DNA of 64,000 bases, from positions 1,302,001 through 1,366,000 of the forward strand of contig CAMPDV010000014.1 of the NCBI GenBank assembly GCA_946699065.1, read 5' to 3'. Origin of the DNA: Loxodes magnus (taxonomy: Eukaryota; Ciliophora; Karyorelictea; Loxodida; Loxodidae). The translations under genes and the position numbers were made by a program. The stretch's first letter is position 1, and each line of letters begins with the position of its first letter. The notes below the pieces were generated by a model, which worked only from the letters and a program-made list of their open reading frames with translations, was not told where the DNA came from and searched no databases. Shown one piece after another: positions 37,171 to 50,169 of the stretch.

Positions 37171-38729
37171 TAAAATAAATAATGCAACAAAAGTAGAAAT
37201 TAATGATTATATTGCTTGATGAGAATATTTGATTACTCTAACTGAGTTCGAAGTAAAATGTATAAAGCAATTAGCTTATTAACTTTTACTAAGCATTAAA
37301 TAGTTTAATTATAGAACAGATTATAAAATTCAACTTTCTATGATGTTTATGAAGCTTTCTTTTATTTTTTAAAAAAGATTCAGCTTTATTAGAATAGATA
37401 AAGAGAGTATTTGTGTAAAAACTCTTTATATAGCACTAGAATAAACTTTATAAATGTATTAAGCAAGTTGTTGTAAGTTTTAAACAATGGTATACTTGGA
37501 AATTTAGGTTTATGAAACTCTTATTGAAAAGATAATTAAGTTGATTAATCAGTTTATGTAATAGAGAAGTGTCTTAAATCTAATAAGGTATAAATAAATA
37601 TTGCAAATGATAGTGTTAAAAATCATAAAAGTTATAGCTTAGAAAATTTATGGAGTGGAGAATTAAAGTGCAGTAGAAGAAAAAGTACAATAAAGAATAC
37701 TTGAACTGGTTCACAATAGATTATCTTTTTGTTTCTATTGTGGCTATTTATTTATATTAAAAACTAAGAGAAAAAAGTTATCGACTAAGGAGCTATTATG
37801 AGTAAAGGAGTTTAAATAAGCTGATTTGATTCTAAAAGTTAAAATTGCAATTAAATTTAAAGTTTAGGAAGTTTAGTATAATTCCTCAAAAAAACGAGTT
37901 CTGTGAATTTTGCTTAAAAGGAAAAAATTAAATTTTTCTTAAGCATATATCCTTTGAAATAACTACCTAAACATAAGCATCTCTAGTATCTTGAACATAA
38001 TCTTGGTTTATTCATATTTACTTTTATATAGATATATATCAAGCTAGATGCTCATTAATTTGGTAAATTGGCACAAATGATAGCTTTAAAAATATCAAAG
38101 GCATATTGAAAAAGTAAGAGGTTACTTTAAATATTATTAAATCATGATTATTAAAAATCATTTAATATTAATATGATTCATAGCATCAAAATTGTCTTAT
38201 CATCTCCTTTCTAATTTTCCCGGTTTATGCTATCATTTTGTTTTTTTTGATTGCTTTAACTACTGTTAATTTGCTGTCATCACAAAACTAATAGAATGAT
38301 TATAATGACTCCATTTTTCTTTTATAAATCACTTGATGATAGCATTTCTTATATTATATTTAATACTCTCTAATTTTCTTAATTTTGCAGGCTCTTAAGT
38401 ATCTTTAAGTTTTTAATTAATTTTAACTTATATGAAGAAGAACTTTTGGGGTATTTATTATATTCTAGTTGATTTGGGACTTTACTAGTTTTTCTTGCTT
38501 GTAGAAACTAATTGAAGATTATGATTATTTTCATTTTTTACCTAGTATGTCTATTAAGGTTCAGACGAAACAGTTATATAATTGTGAACAATAACTATGA
38601 AATATTAAGCAAGACAATCTGAAAAAGAAAATGAATAATAAAGAACATAAAAAGGATTAACTGCAAGCAAATAAGGCAAATACTTTACTTTCGTCTTTGG
38701 TTAGTTTTAGTATATAAAGTATCTTCATT

Positions 38730-40990
38730 ATGAGTATAGTCAATATAAAAAGGAAGGAATTTAAATCTAACTGTTGTTGAAAGTTTAGCTAAGCATGATA
38801 CAACTTATAATGATTATATAGATAATACTAAAGAACAAAATTAGCTGAGAGACATTAAAAATGAACAAATAAGTATAAATGCTTCTTTAATTATAGAAAA
38901 TTAAGCTTTTTAATAATGCTAGAAAAATACAAATCAAAGGATTTAAATTCATTAAGAAGAATGTGTCCTAAATTTAAAGTTTTGTAGGTAATCTAAAAAT
39001 ATAATTCTGTATATAAAATATAAGGCAAGAGTTTGTGGTTAAAATCAGTATTTTTATCAAGAAATTTAAGCTATTTACCAATAATCCTCTAGAAATAAAA
39101 AATCCTGAAAAGGGAAGAGAAAAGATTGAGTTAGGTAAATTTAAAAAGCTTACATAGTGTAAATATCAGTTTATTAGCTATAAAGACATACGTTAAGTTA
39201 ATATATCACATGAAGTTTAGAGTTTTACTGAATAATTAAAACTAGTAAAAGCATCTTAATATTTATCATCTATAAAGAGAAATATTCAAATGGTTGCATT
39301 ATATAAATTCCATTATAATGTCACTTAAGTTTATTGAATAAGAATTTTATCAGACTTTATATTAATTAGCTAGCTCTAAAATGAAAGAAATAAAAATCCC
39401 TCAAATTTCAAATTGCTAGACAGTTAATATATTTCAGACCGAAATCTCTTAACTAATAAAGTGTAATAATTTCAAAATTTACCATTAAAAGTAAATAAGC
39501 CTTAGAAGATAAAAAGGCTTAGACAAAATTTTATTTTTATGGTTCTAAGAAATCTAAAAGTTGGTATCATTTCACATAAGTTTCTTACTAGTAAATTAAG
39601 TCATTTAACTATATTAGATATCATTCAACATAAATGGATAGTTATTTATTTATACAAATGGAGATAAGATATAATTAAAGATATATAGCAGTACCCTTTT
39701 AAATTCTCTTACCTAAGGTTTAAGTAAATAAATTTCATAAAGATACATCTAATCTAGTTAAATAAGCTGAAAGGTTTATTTATTTAGGAGTCTAAAATTG
39801 ACTTTCATATTACTTACCTTTAAATTAAATTAAATTAAAATTGTGGATGCTATCAACATTCTACCTTTTAAGCATCACTTCAATCCTTTAAGAATTGAAG
39901 GCTTAAATAACTAGAAAAAAAGAAGCTTTTTAATCTTTTTCAAGAAAGATAGTTTACGATAAGCTAGCTATAATCTTAGGTTTAGAGATATAGTTAGGGA
40001 ATATTTTAGTATCGAGGATCGGATTTAAAATATTTGGTAATTAGTTAAGAGATAAATAGCTAGAAATCAAACTTTTGAAATGCATCAAAATAGAAAATTG
40101 TATCAGTATCTGGTTATTTAATTATATTCTTAAGAAAAATCATTCTTTATCCATATGTGAAGAGTATAAGTAAACACCTTCTAATTATCTTGGTACTTTA
40201 AGTAGCTTTTATCTATATTTTTAGTATAACCCTAGCTATCAAATCCATTTTAGACAGAGTGAAGATTTCATTAATAAATTGTGATTTCAATTTTTAAAAC
40301 GAAAAATATATAAGAAAAAATAAAGAAGTAAGCAAAAAACAGTCGAGTTATATAGTAAAGTGTATGAAGGTAAATTTACTATAAGACAGATTAATTAAGT
40401 AACAAATACTTTAATGCACCTTTCTACTTTTTTTCTCAATCAAATATCTCAAAATTTCCTTTCTGTAGTTACTCATTTTGATGCTCTTTGCTTTATTCAT
40501 AATTTATCTTATAAGCTTTAAATAGATTCTTTCTAATTTTTCTTATATGGCTTAGAAGTATAATAACTTGAGTTTTATAACTTAATCTTAGAACAAAGGT
40601 TTGCTATCAACTCTAGCAATTTTTTTGATATAATAAACAATATTTAAAATGCTAATATGGAATAAGAGGTAAAGTAGACGATATTTTTGGATGTAATAAG
40701 GATTAAAAAATAGAAGCACTATATTGATAGCCACTTTAGTTGATAGTAAATAGAAAAAAAATTTCCATAAATCTTAGGTCATAAGGCTATGAGTAAAGAT
40801 ACCAAAGTATAGAGATTATTGAAATAGTTTGTGAAAATACCAACTGATTCTAAATTTCTAAAAAGGAAAAAATAAAGGCTATTCAAAGCTATAATTAGTG
40901 CTCTTATACTTCTTGCTTTTTTAACTTAGTTATATAAAAACTAAATTTGAAATCAAAAATTCTATTAAAGTTCTATAATTTGCTGACAGA
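38730..40990 (+). CDS. Candidate large coding region, unknown
   Basis: The frame from ATG 38730 is most protein-like between about 39900 and 40950: NILVSRIGFKIFGNQLRDKQ, then KVYEGKFTIRQINQVTNTL and FPQILGHKAMSKDTKVQRLL. One hydrophobic stretch (AIISALILLAFL) could be a membrane segment. No homology recognised. Openness of the frame is not evidence, since no stop codon can be relied on. Confidence 0.22.
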
Positions 40991-41086
40991 ATAAAAGCAT
41001 CCCATAAATAAAGTTCAAATATGAAAAGGAAAGAGAGATAATTAGTGTAAGGGTTTTTAAAAACTGCTTTTAGTTATTTAAGGTAT

Positions 41087-41118
41087 AAGGAATAAGGTAT
41101 AAGGTATAAGGTATGAAT
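41087..41118 (+). repeat. Short tandem repeat of ATAAGGT
   Basis: Four to five imperfect copies of a 7-mer (ATAAGGT) in a row. No gene overlap recognised. Confidence 0.8.
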
Positions 41119-41119
41119 G

Positions 41120-43240
41120 AAATGTGTAGAATGAAATGTTTTGATGAAAAAATTAAATATAATATATTTATAAATATATACTCGATATTAAACTAGCCAG
41201 ATGAGGATGAAGCATTGCCAAAAAAAATACGCAATACATAAAAAATCTCGGACATACTAACAATTATTAATTTTAAAGTTAGGAAAGTAAGTTTGATTTA
41301 GTTGAATTAAAAGAAGCAAACTTAGAATATAAACCTGCTTAAAAATTTTAGTTTGTTCAGTCATATGATTGAAGATCTATAATATCCAAAGATAAAAATT
41401 AAAGTTTATCGTTTTAGAGTATATATCATACTCTTTATCCAAATAGTGTCTTAACGAAAGCTTTAAAATTACATACCAGCAAGTAAATTTCTTTTTTTCT
41501 CTTTACTATTGCAAAATTTTAAGGAAATAAGGACTAAGATAGAAAAGAAATATAGATAAACTAATAAATCATAATAGGAAAGATAAAAATTATGAGGATG
41601 GGGATTGATAGTCTATTACTGATAATTTAAGCATAAATGAAGACTCTAAATATCATTAAAGCTTAACATATTGTAAGGCATTCACTTTTAATATGATCTT
41701 TTAATTTTACACTACAGGTTAGTAAGTAGCTATTCATTTATTTTCTTCTAGGTATTCTACCAGATTTTTGACTATTAATAGTCAAATTTGGCATTTTTTA
41801 TAAAAGGACTTTAAAATAATTTCTTTTATAAAGGAAAAGTAAAATAAGAATAAGAGTCTTTATATGTATTCTAATTATATGGTCAGGAAAGTGTAAAGCC
41901 ATTTAAATCAATTAAAACTCATTATAATGCTTAATTATAGCAAAAAGCTAATTTATCATTATATAGAGAAGGTTAAAGAAATTGAACTAATAAGGACCAT
42001 ATCTAAACTTTGAGTGGTATCTATCACATAGTTTCATATTAAAAATAATTAAACAACTTTCTTAAAAATTAATATATGACTAACATTAAGATAAACTAAC
42101 AAGGAATAGAAAGAAAATATTAAGAGTAAAAGATGGAAAAAGGAACATCTATCACTAGTTTATTTAACTAAAAACTCTAAGTAAAAAACGATTCAAAATC
42201 AACGAATTTTTAAAAAGATAGCGTCTTAACACTAATATAGTTAAAAGCTAATAATATTAATTTTTTCTTTACCAAATTATTTCTTAAGTTTAAAAGAAAG
42301 GATATTATTAAGTCGCTAGCCCTTCTTTACTCATTAAAGCTAAGAAATTTTTATAGAGAATTCTAATAAATCAAATTGTACTGATGCTAATAATTCCTTT
42401 TTCTAAGTTTTATTATAAATGAAATCTAAAATTTAAGGTGGCGTTATAGCAACTCCAGTTTTAAGCGAATTTGATTTAGTTGTCTTATCTTTTAAGTTAC
42501 TAAGAGAAAATAAAATTGCTATATACAAAAATGGTTTAGCATGCTAATATAAAATTGAGAATCTCAATCTTTCCCAGTAGTTATAAATATGAATAATACA
42601 GTTATTTTAACATTACAACTGAATAAATAAAATAGAGATAGATCTTGAGAAATACATAAAGAATATAAAAATGGATTGTCTAATAAATATCTTCTAACCA
42701 ATAGACACAAATTATGATTAAAGTTGCTTAATAATTAAAAGGATAGTTAGGGTTTTACTCTGATGGACTATGAAGTCATTCAATTCCTACCTTGAATAAG
42801 TAAATTTTTTTGATCAAAAAGCTAACAAAACAACTACAACCATAAACTACCTGATAGCTTTATTTTAAGACTTATTAATTTTCAAGCTTCTTTAAAAAAT
42901 AAGTTTATTTTTCTAAATCTAAAATTAATTATAAGCTAGTATACCTTATAGACAATTCAAGGTTATAGTTATTTAAAAAAAATGAAAAATGATATATAAG
43001 TCAAATAATAACAGACTTCAGGAGAAAAGTTCCCTTGAAAACTTTAAGCTGTAGATTTAATTCTACTTGCGCTTAAAATAAATTTACTACTATGAACCAA
43101 ATTAAGAGTATAGAGTATATGCTTAAAAAACGAAGTTTTAAAGGATTTAAGATTTTGAATTTTAGACTAAAAGAAAATAAAATAATTGACAAGGATGTTT
43201 AATTAGTTAGATGCTATTTATAAAACTTATGAAAAAACAA
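41120..43240. other. Region without assignable gene
   Basis: Somewhat richer in G/C than the AT spacers, so it may hold coding sequence. I see no motif that decides a frame or strand. Confidence 0.3.
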
Positions 43241-43512
43241 AATCATAATTTATTAAAAGTGCTACTGTTAAAGCTCCTACTTTTCAGCTACATTAAGAAC
43301 ATTTCTGAGTGATATTAGACTGATTATATTAAATTAGAATGAAAGTAGAATTTGAATATTAGGATGATATGAACTCTTATATATTTATTATTTCTCTTTT
43401 CTTGAAAAACTATCACCAATATTTATTTCTGTTTATCTTAAAAATGATTTGTTAACTTAACTTAAATTATAATTATTTAATTATTGTGCTTTAAAAAGTA
43501 TTTAGAGTAAGT

Positions 43513-44718
43513 CTACTCTCTAGTAAAAAGAATATCGAAGAGACCATTTTTATTTTTCACTTCTAGTTATTTAAGGTAATTCAAATCTACCTTTTCGAAA
43601 TCGTAAATTGTGAAGTTCTAATATCCTCAATATTTTAGTAGTTACTAGCACGAGTAATGCTAAAATACTCTCTAATCGTCTAGTTTTCAAAAGTGAAAAC
43701 CTTCTTTTATTAGTCACTGCATTTATTCCTCTACCCACGACTCTCCTAATAATTTGAAAATATTGATAAATCATTCCATTATTATTACTATATCCTTTGA
43801 TCTTCTAATGATCTCATGAGCTCCTTGTATTCCCGCTAGATCTGCAGCTTCGATGTCAAACTTCATCAAATGAACCTCAGGAAGAACTTCAGGTGGAAAA
43901 AGTTCGTCCAAGCTTACAGCTAAAATATTAAACTACTTTGACTTTTCGGATTCTTTTATCTTACTTCTAATTTCCTTTTTTTTTGCAAATCCTTTACTTT
44001 TTTACTCCTTTACTATGTCTTCAACTTTACTAGAGTAACTTTTAGGTGCGAAATTAAATATCATATCCTAAGTTCTGTTGTATACTGCGTAGTTATATAT
44101 TTAAACCCTTTTCTATAAGTCATTAATAATTAGGGAAGTGTTTACGTATTATAAATTTACAGCATTAGCGTCTATTGTAAACTATTGACCTCCTTTATTC
44201 TCATCAAGTAGAGAAGCCATTTTAATGGTATGAAATCCGAAATAGGCGCCACATTCTATTATTTTCGAATATGGTTGAATAATTCCAATCAGAGCTAATA
44301 GAGTAGATGGTTCATAAACACAAGTCTTATATTTTCTAACACTATTGTAAATACCCAGCTCAGCTTTTGAATATGTTAAATGAAGGGTTTTGCTTCTAAA
44401 CTGTATTGGCAGCTTCCTTGCAACAAACGTTTCTTTAGTATAGTTACCTTTTTAAATAGTTGTTCCAAGTCACCATGCTACTTCATATACCTTTTCTAAT
44501 TGTTCTGGGTATTAAATGTTTTGTATTTTTACTTAGTAGTTCTTAGATAGAATAAAATCTCTCTTACTCAAACTTAAAGCTGGCTAAGGCTATGTTTTGT
44601 TAATAATTTATATAATAGGTATAAATTCTTATTACTTCTTCTTTCATAAGGAAATTAAGCTGCTTAGTAGTATTAAAGTTCATAGAACTAAAAAAAAAAT
44701 CATATAACTAGCTCTCAT
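43513..44718 (-). CDS. FkbM-family SAM-dependent methyltransferase, membrane-anchored
   Basis: A single-frame protein of about 401 residues. Residues 7-25 form a hydrophobic signal anchor (FFLVLWTLILLSSLISLW) followed by KKK, so it is probably a type II membrane protein. The SAM-binding region reads IIECGAYFGFHTIKMASLLD, then TIDANAVNLQYVNTSLIIND. Later motifs are LMKFDIEAADLAGIQGAHEI and DIVIIMEW, typical of the FkbM fold (O-methylation of sugars or lipids in relatives; substrate unknown). Seven Trp codons are TGA (residues 13 and 25, in A-W-W, ME-W-F, MQ-W-L, HF-W-K and Y-W-G) and two are TGG. Homology ends with GLFDILFTRE followed by TAG at 43513; the first in-frame TGA after that is at 43243, which would add 90 AT-rich residues. 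The true end is therefore uncertain. Confidence 0.8.
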
Positions 44719-44729
44719 TTCTTTTTTTA

Positions 44730-46550
44730 AAGCTTCAATTTAATTAAGCTAAGCATTTATGATATTAAGAGACTGTCTAGTTTGTCTACTTTAAATTAAA
44801 GGGATTTATTTACTTTAATTTGAAGTTCTATAAATAAAATAATTCAGGCTTATTTAATTGAAATATCGTTGATAAAATACTTTAAATCCTTTATTAAAAC
44901 TTTGAATTTTAAGATATTTCTAGTTTTAAAAATAATAAAATGTTTCTCTTTGTATTTGTAGTTTCATGTCCTAAGCTTATAGTTCTCCTATTTAAACTCA
45001 ATATGTATTGGAGTTCTATAAAGTTTTGTGTTTATTAGATATTTTGCTCTTAGATGCACAACTGTTTAAATGGATTTGTCTTTATTATTTTAGATTTTCT
45101 TTAGTTATGGAAAAATATAATGCAACTTTCATCTTCCAGATCTTCCTTAATTATTTTAAATCCTCAGTATGCTAATATCAGATAAATAGTCTAGAACTCA
45201 ATTATTCATTTCTTAATTGCTGCTCTAAAAATAATTTCTGTTTCTTTTTTCTCATCTTTTAGATAAAACTCAGTCCCAGATGATTTAAATCTTAGTCCCA
45301 ACTTTATTGATGATTTTCTAGGGAAAATTCTTAAGGAGTATATTAAAAAATGATATCTTCATAACTTAAACATTAGAAATGTTAATAGCTTCAATTTGTG
45401 CATGGAAGTTATAAACAGAAATTATTCTACTGAAGCTTAAATTCTAGAAGTATTGTCATTTTGTATATATCATATATTGGATTATATTATAGTCAGATTA
45501 AATAATTTACACTATATAAAAAGGCAGACATTCTCACTTTATAATTTATTTCTTTAAAGCATTAAAAATATGCTTATTATACTCATTTTTAACTTTCTCT
45601 GATTGAAATAAATCTAATTCTTTAGTCTTTAGATTATGAAGGAACTTTCAAAAGCATATTTACTTTCTTTGATAGTTTTCTTAGCATTGATACTTGAATC
45701 CTTATCCTTTGCTACTATCATTAATTTGAGTTTTGATTAATAAAGCCTAACTATTTTCTAGTATATAACTAACTTCAAACTTTTTTATCTATGCTTATTA
45801 TTTTAACTCAAGCGTATACCTTCCTGCTCTCTCTCTCTCTACTCATTATATGAAAATTTATTTTTAACTTTACAATAAAAGCAAGTTAATTAAGCCCATA
45901 ACTCTATGCGATTTAGATAGAGTAAACAAAAAATAATATCAACTAAGAAGAGAAAGCTAAGGTGTAAGTGTACCTATAAGTATCTTGGTATTATAAAGCA
46001 AGTCAAGTTAATTTATTCTACTTTTATTATTACTAAACAGGCTCTAATAGCATTTCTAAGCAAAGCTTCTGAGATATTATAAAGTGTCATACTCAAAATT
46101 GGTTGAAGTTACTTTTCACAGATAATTTTTCTATATTTTAGATTTTCGTTTCGATACTTTCTTAAAACTTCTAAAACTTTTATAACTTTCTTTTGGAGTT
46201 AAATCCTTTACCATAGCTTGCTAGACTTATTACGAGAGTTATATATAATATCTTTTTTTACTTATGATATTCATTTGATTAAGTCATAATAAGTCCAACC
46301 TAAGAAGATTTACATATTTTTCTCTTCAATCTAATTAACTTTATTTCAATGTTTTTACTTCTCTTTAAAGTTTGCTTACTTTTTAAACTTCTTAATCTTA
46401 TAGTTAGAAATATTGAAATTTTTAGATGTAGAATTTCAAATTAATATAAGCAAGAGATCTAATTCTAAATCGATTATGAACTGAAATATATTAAACTGAT
46501 TAATTTTAATGTTTGAGGACAGATAAATTATCGCTATGCTGCTTTTTCTG
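44730..46550. other. Region upstream of the FkbM gene, nothing recognised
   Basis: T-rich sequence with a short CT microsatellite at about 45823-45840. No gene call supported. Confidence 0.4.
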
Positions 46551-46559
46551 AACAGCCTT

Positions 46560-47470
46560 TTTATAGACATAATAGGAATATTCTACTGATCAGTTTTTGA
46601 AAACAAGACCACCATAAGTAAAGAATATAAATGATGTATGTCCTTTTGGGCGCTTTTCCTTCAGTGCCTGGATCCAATCAGGGAAGTTTTTAAGGTAAGA
46701 AATATAATAGGACAATCAAAATATTGCTTCCCATATCTCCTATATGACTTTATAATTATTATAGATTGATCAGAAGCATAAAAAAAGTTGCCCGAATCTA
46801 ATATATATAAATAGGTATAAATTTGCTAGATATTTGCTCTGGAAATAAAGCAATGCAACCTAGGTCTATTTTATCTAATTTATTACAAATTGTTAAATAA
46901 AAGACCCAACATAATGTATGTTTCTCTCACAATTCTTTCATTTATAGTACTGTAATAATAATTTAGGATAAACTTTCATCATTTTATCAATTTTATTTTC
47001 TTAAAGTTTTCCTTTTAATATATTGCTTATTTTAACTTATTTTTATAAACTCAGCTTCCATGTTGAGTATATCTACATCTTAAATTGATTGTTTAATTTC
47101 ACTTAAATCAAAAGCAAAATATATTATGATTCTCCCTCTAGATTTCTCTCTCTTAAATCTTTTAATTAGGCTAATTTCAGTTTAAATTGTATCAAATCTT
47201 TTTAAGTGTTTATCAAATAAATTTTTCTTTTTTGATATTTTAACTATCCTTATTTTACTTTTGCGCTTTATTTATTTTAGTTTCCTAATTTATTTTTTAT
47301 GAGATACTCTTTATTTTACAGCATTAGCCTCTATGCAATTATATACTTTCATTACTACTAGTTTTTTCATCTGCACTTCTATGGAATCTCCAATAGTGAG
47401 GTATATCTTAATAGATTATCTATTTTAATCTCTTTATATTATCATCTGAAGAGAATATTGATTTTGTCAG
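46560..47470 (-). CDS. Candidate gene, possibly flavodoxin-like
   Basis: On the minus strand one frame reads IYLTIGDSIEVQMKKLVVMK, then RGRIIIYFAFDLSEIKQSIQ and LGCIALFPEQISSKFIPIY. A second frame then reads FPDWIQALKEKRPKGHTSF followed by IFFTYGGLVFKNW. The TYGG block after a basic residue and hydrophobic strand resembles flavodoxin-fold proteins. A 22-nt GT...AG segment (about 46755-46776) would join the frames. Trp codons include TGA. The assignment is weak: frames are easily open under this code. Confidence 0.3.
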
Positions 47471-48119
47471 ATAAATATCTAATAATAATGATTTAAAAGT
47501 ATTTAATAATGTTGATAGGTAAGCAATCTATCAAATTGAATAAAGATTTAATTATCTCTTGTACTTATTATTGCTTTCTATTCGGAAACTTTTTAAATGC
47601 TCTGTCTATCAACTAAATTATTCACTAATTATCATATGCTTTTCTTATTCTCTTTGTAATTTATCATTTCTTATATAATCTAAACTTGAAACTCGTAGAT
47701 CGCTTTTTAAAATTTCTCATTCAAAAGCAAATTTGATTTATTCTTTTTTAGTACAGCAAATTAACGCTTCAAGATTTAAAAGGAATGAAAGTAGGTTAAG
47801 AAGTAGAATGTTGATAGCATCCACATTTATAGCTTTGAATAAATTTAATTTAAACTCAAGAAAAATTAATTATTACACTCAGTTTTCTGAACTCCAGCCT
47901 ATTTTTATTATTTGTAGTTTATAAATCCATCCTATCTTTTTGTATAGTGAGGTAGCTTTATTCTGGTAATAGAAAGGAAGAGAGTTTGGGGATATATAGA
48001 ATACTGATTCCAGAAAAAAAGAGATATATCTAAATTATTTTTGACGAGAAGATGTTTAGACACTATCTCCAAAGAAAGCATAGGAACTGGACGACCTAAT
48101 AATTTAAATGTAATACTCT

Positions 48120-48380
48120 CATAAAACAGAATATTTTAAAAGTTCCTACTTAATAAATTTAGAATAAAATATTTAGTTTGTTAAAATAGCTCAGGATTTT
48201 ATACTTCCAGAAATTAATAAGTACAAACTATAATATCTTTACGAGAAACTACGCTTGAGGATTAATCTTCTCCACCTCATCTTTAGGCAGTGTCACACCG
48301 CCACCGACTCTAAAATTCAATACAAACATTGCAAAAGCTTAGATTCCAGTCATCCTTATCTTTCCAGAATAATTAAATAA
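48120..48380 (-). pseudogene. Candidate coding remnant related to 7.3-7.7 kb
   Basis: Minus-strand sequence alignable with 7430-7640. It contains RVGGGVTLPKDEVEKINP in one frame and SSSVVSRKDIIVCTYQFLEV in another, so a frameshift or intron lies between. It sits next to a further candidate coding stretch (46560-47470). Confidence 0.3.
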
Positions 48381-49156
48381 GCACTAGATCTTCTCAACAA
48401 ATATCTTAAAAATTAAGAATATTAAATATTAAGTCTGAACTAAAACCTTAATAATATCATTAGCCTTAAGAGTAATTTGAATACTAAACAATTAAATTAT
48501 TAATAACTTATATCTATAATTATAAATTAGCGATAAACAGTTTCTATCTAAATCCTTTATTTATATTTTATATATTGAACTTTTATTTTTTTATCAAATA
48601 TTAAATTTTACAAAAGATTCATAGAAATCATTTTAGAAAAAGTATTCAGCATTACTTTAAAAGAAACTTGGTAAACGACTAGAACTTATTTCTACCTTAT
48701 AAAAAGCTATACTAGTTTAAAATTTAGAAAATTGAAGAGCAAGAAAAAAGAAAATAAATTAAGTATCATTGTATTAATGTCTTAGTTATAGAATTGAAAT
48801 GAAAATTGTAGATATCTGATGATGTTATATATCATTCTTACTTTTACTATATACTCTACTATATTTTTAACTTAATCACTTTATTTAAAAATTTAATTGT
48901 TGGGACAGATAGATGTTAAGCACTCAATTGTATAATGAAAATAGGGAAGGAGAATAAGCTTTATTATATAGATGGTACTTTTCAAGATATAGGAGGGGAA
49001 AGTCTTTAAAAACAAAAAGAAAATATAAATAGAGTATTAGTGGTAGTTGGCTTTTCCAAATTTATTAAAATTTATTATTTAAATTAGATAATTATAATCA
49101 AAATTAGCCAAAACTATTTACTTTAAATAAAGATAATTAAGTTATTAGTATATAAA

Positions 49157-50161
49157 TCAACTTTCTTCTTTCTCAATTATTTTAGATTTTAAATCTCTGA
49201 GTGATACTTATAAGACACAAACCTTGTTTTGCTGCTCTTTTACTACATAGAACCATATTCAGCCATTATCAACACAACCTTAAGATTCGCCTTTCATAGA
49301 TATAGGAAGTTTTTTCTCACTTTATATAAATTGTTATGTCTTATTATCATAATAAATTATTATATCTTGATATTTGTACTTAGAGTTTAAACCACCTAAA
49401 ATTATAAAATTTTTCTTCGATTTATATGTTGAAGTCAATACTAAACCATAGGGCAATTCACTTTAAAAAAGACTTCATGTTTGATTATCCTAATCTCATA
49501 CTTCAATGTTTGGTTGATACTTCTCATTGTTTCAACCTCCTACAACATATATTTTTTATCCATCACTGCAGGCACTTACTCCTGATCTCTTACAACTTAA
49601 GTTAGGTAGTTTTTCCCATTTTTCAGGATTTTTAATATTTAATCTTTGAACGTTTCGCTTAGGATTGTTGTGATATCCTCCTATTAAATAAAAATAGTTT
49701 TAAAGAACTACAGCAGCTGCTGATTGTCTAAATTTGTTTAAAATAGGGAAATCACTTTTAACTTAGTGAGTTTACTTTTAAATAGAAACCTCATATAACT
49801 ATTTTCATACATTCCATATGTAAATTTTGTTTTTATCCTAAACTGATCTTGAATATTCTAGAATTGCAAAATTAAGTGAGATGCTTCTAAAACTATTTCT
49901 ATAAGGATAGTATAACTCTACACTTTTTTTTTCTAGTTTATGAATGAAAAAGTCGTAGCAGAACGATGGAAATAATTCGAATTTTTGCATTAAGATAGGA
50001 AGCCTTTAATAAAATTGGCAAGTACTATTACCTAAACCTTTTCTTCCAAGTTTTCTTAAGAATAATATTTAAACTAATGTGACTTACTTCGAAAACTAGA
50101 TATCATTTTTCAGATTTAATTATTTTTCTGGTTACACATTTCGTTATAATTCTCCTCCCAT
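49157..50161 (-). CDS. Kelch-repeat protein, intact copy (K3)
   Basis: A paralogue of K2 with the same length (335 codons) and no frame break, starting MGGELQRN and ending KEES-TGA. It keeps the TGA Trp codons in GG-W-N, EV-W-D and QT-W-S. The two TGA in the N-P-K-W-S-V-W motif have become CGA (Arg) and CAA (Gln). At a Gln where K2 has TAA (N-K-F-R-Q-S) it has CAA, a silent change that directly supports TAA = Gln. Same-length coding in a clearly diverged copy argues for function. The gene stands alone between AT-rich spacers. Confidence 0.85.
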
Positions 50162-50169
50162 TTATATAA

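Noticed and set aside
38730..40990. A very long open frame as proof of a giant gene
   Set aside because: With all three stop codons readable as sense, every frame is open; I kept it only as a low-confidence candidate.
43571..43774. A 67-residue minus-strand ORF
   Set aside because: It overlaps the FkbM gene in another frame; the FkbM frame carries the conserved motifs.
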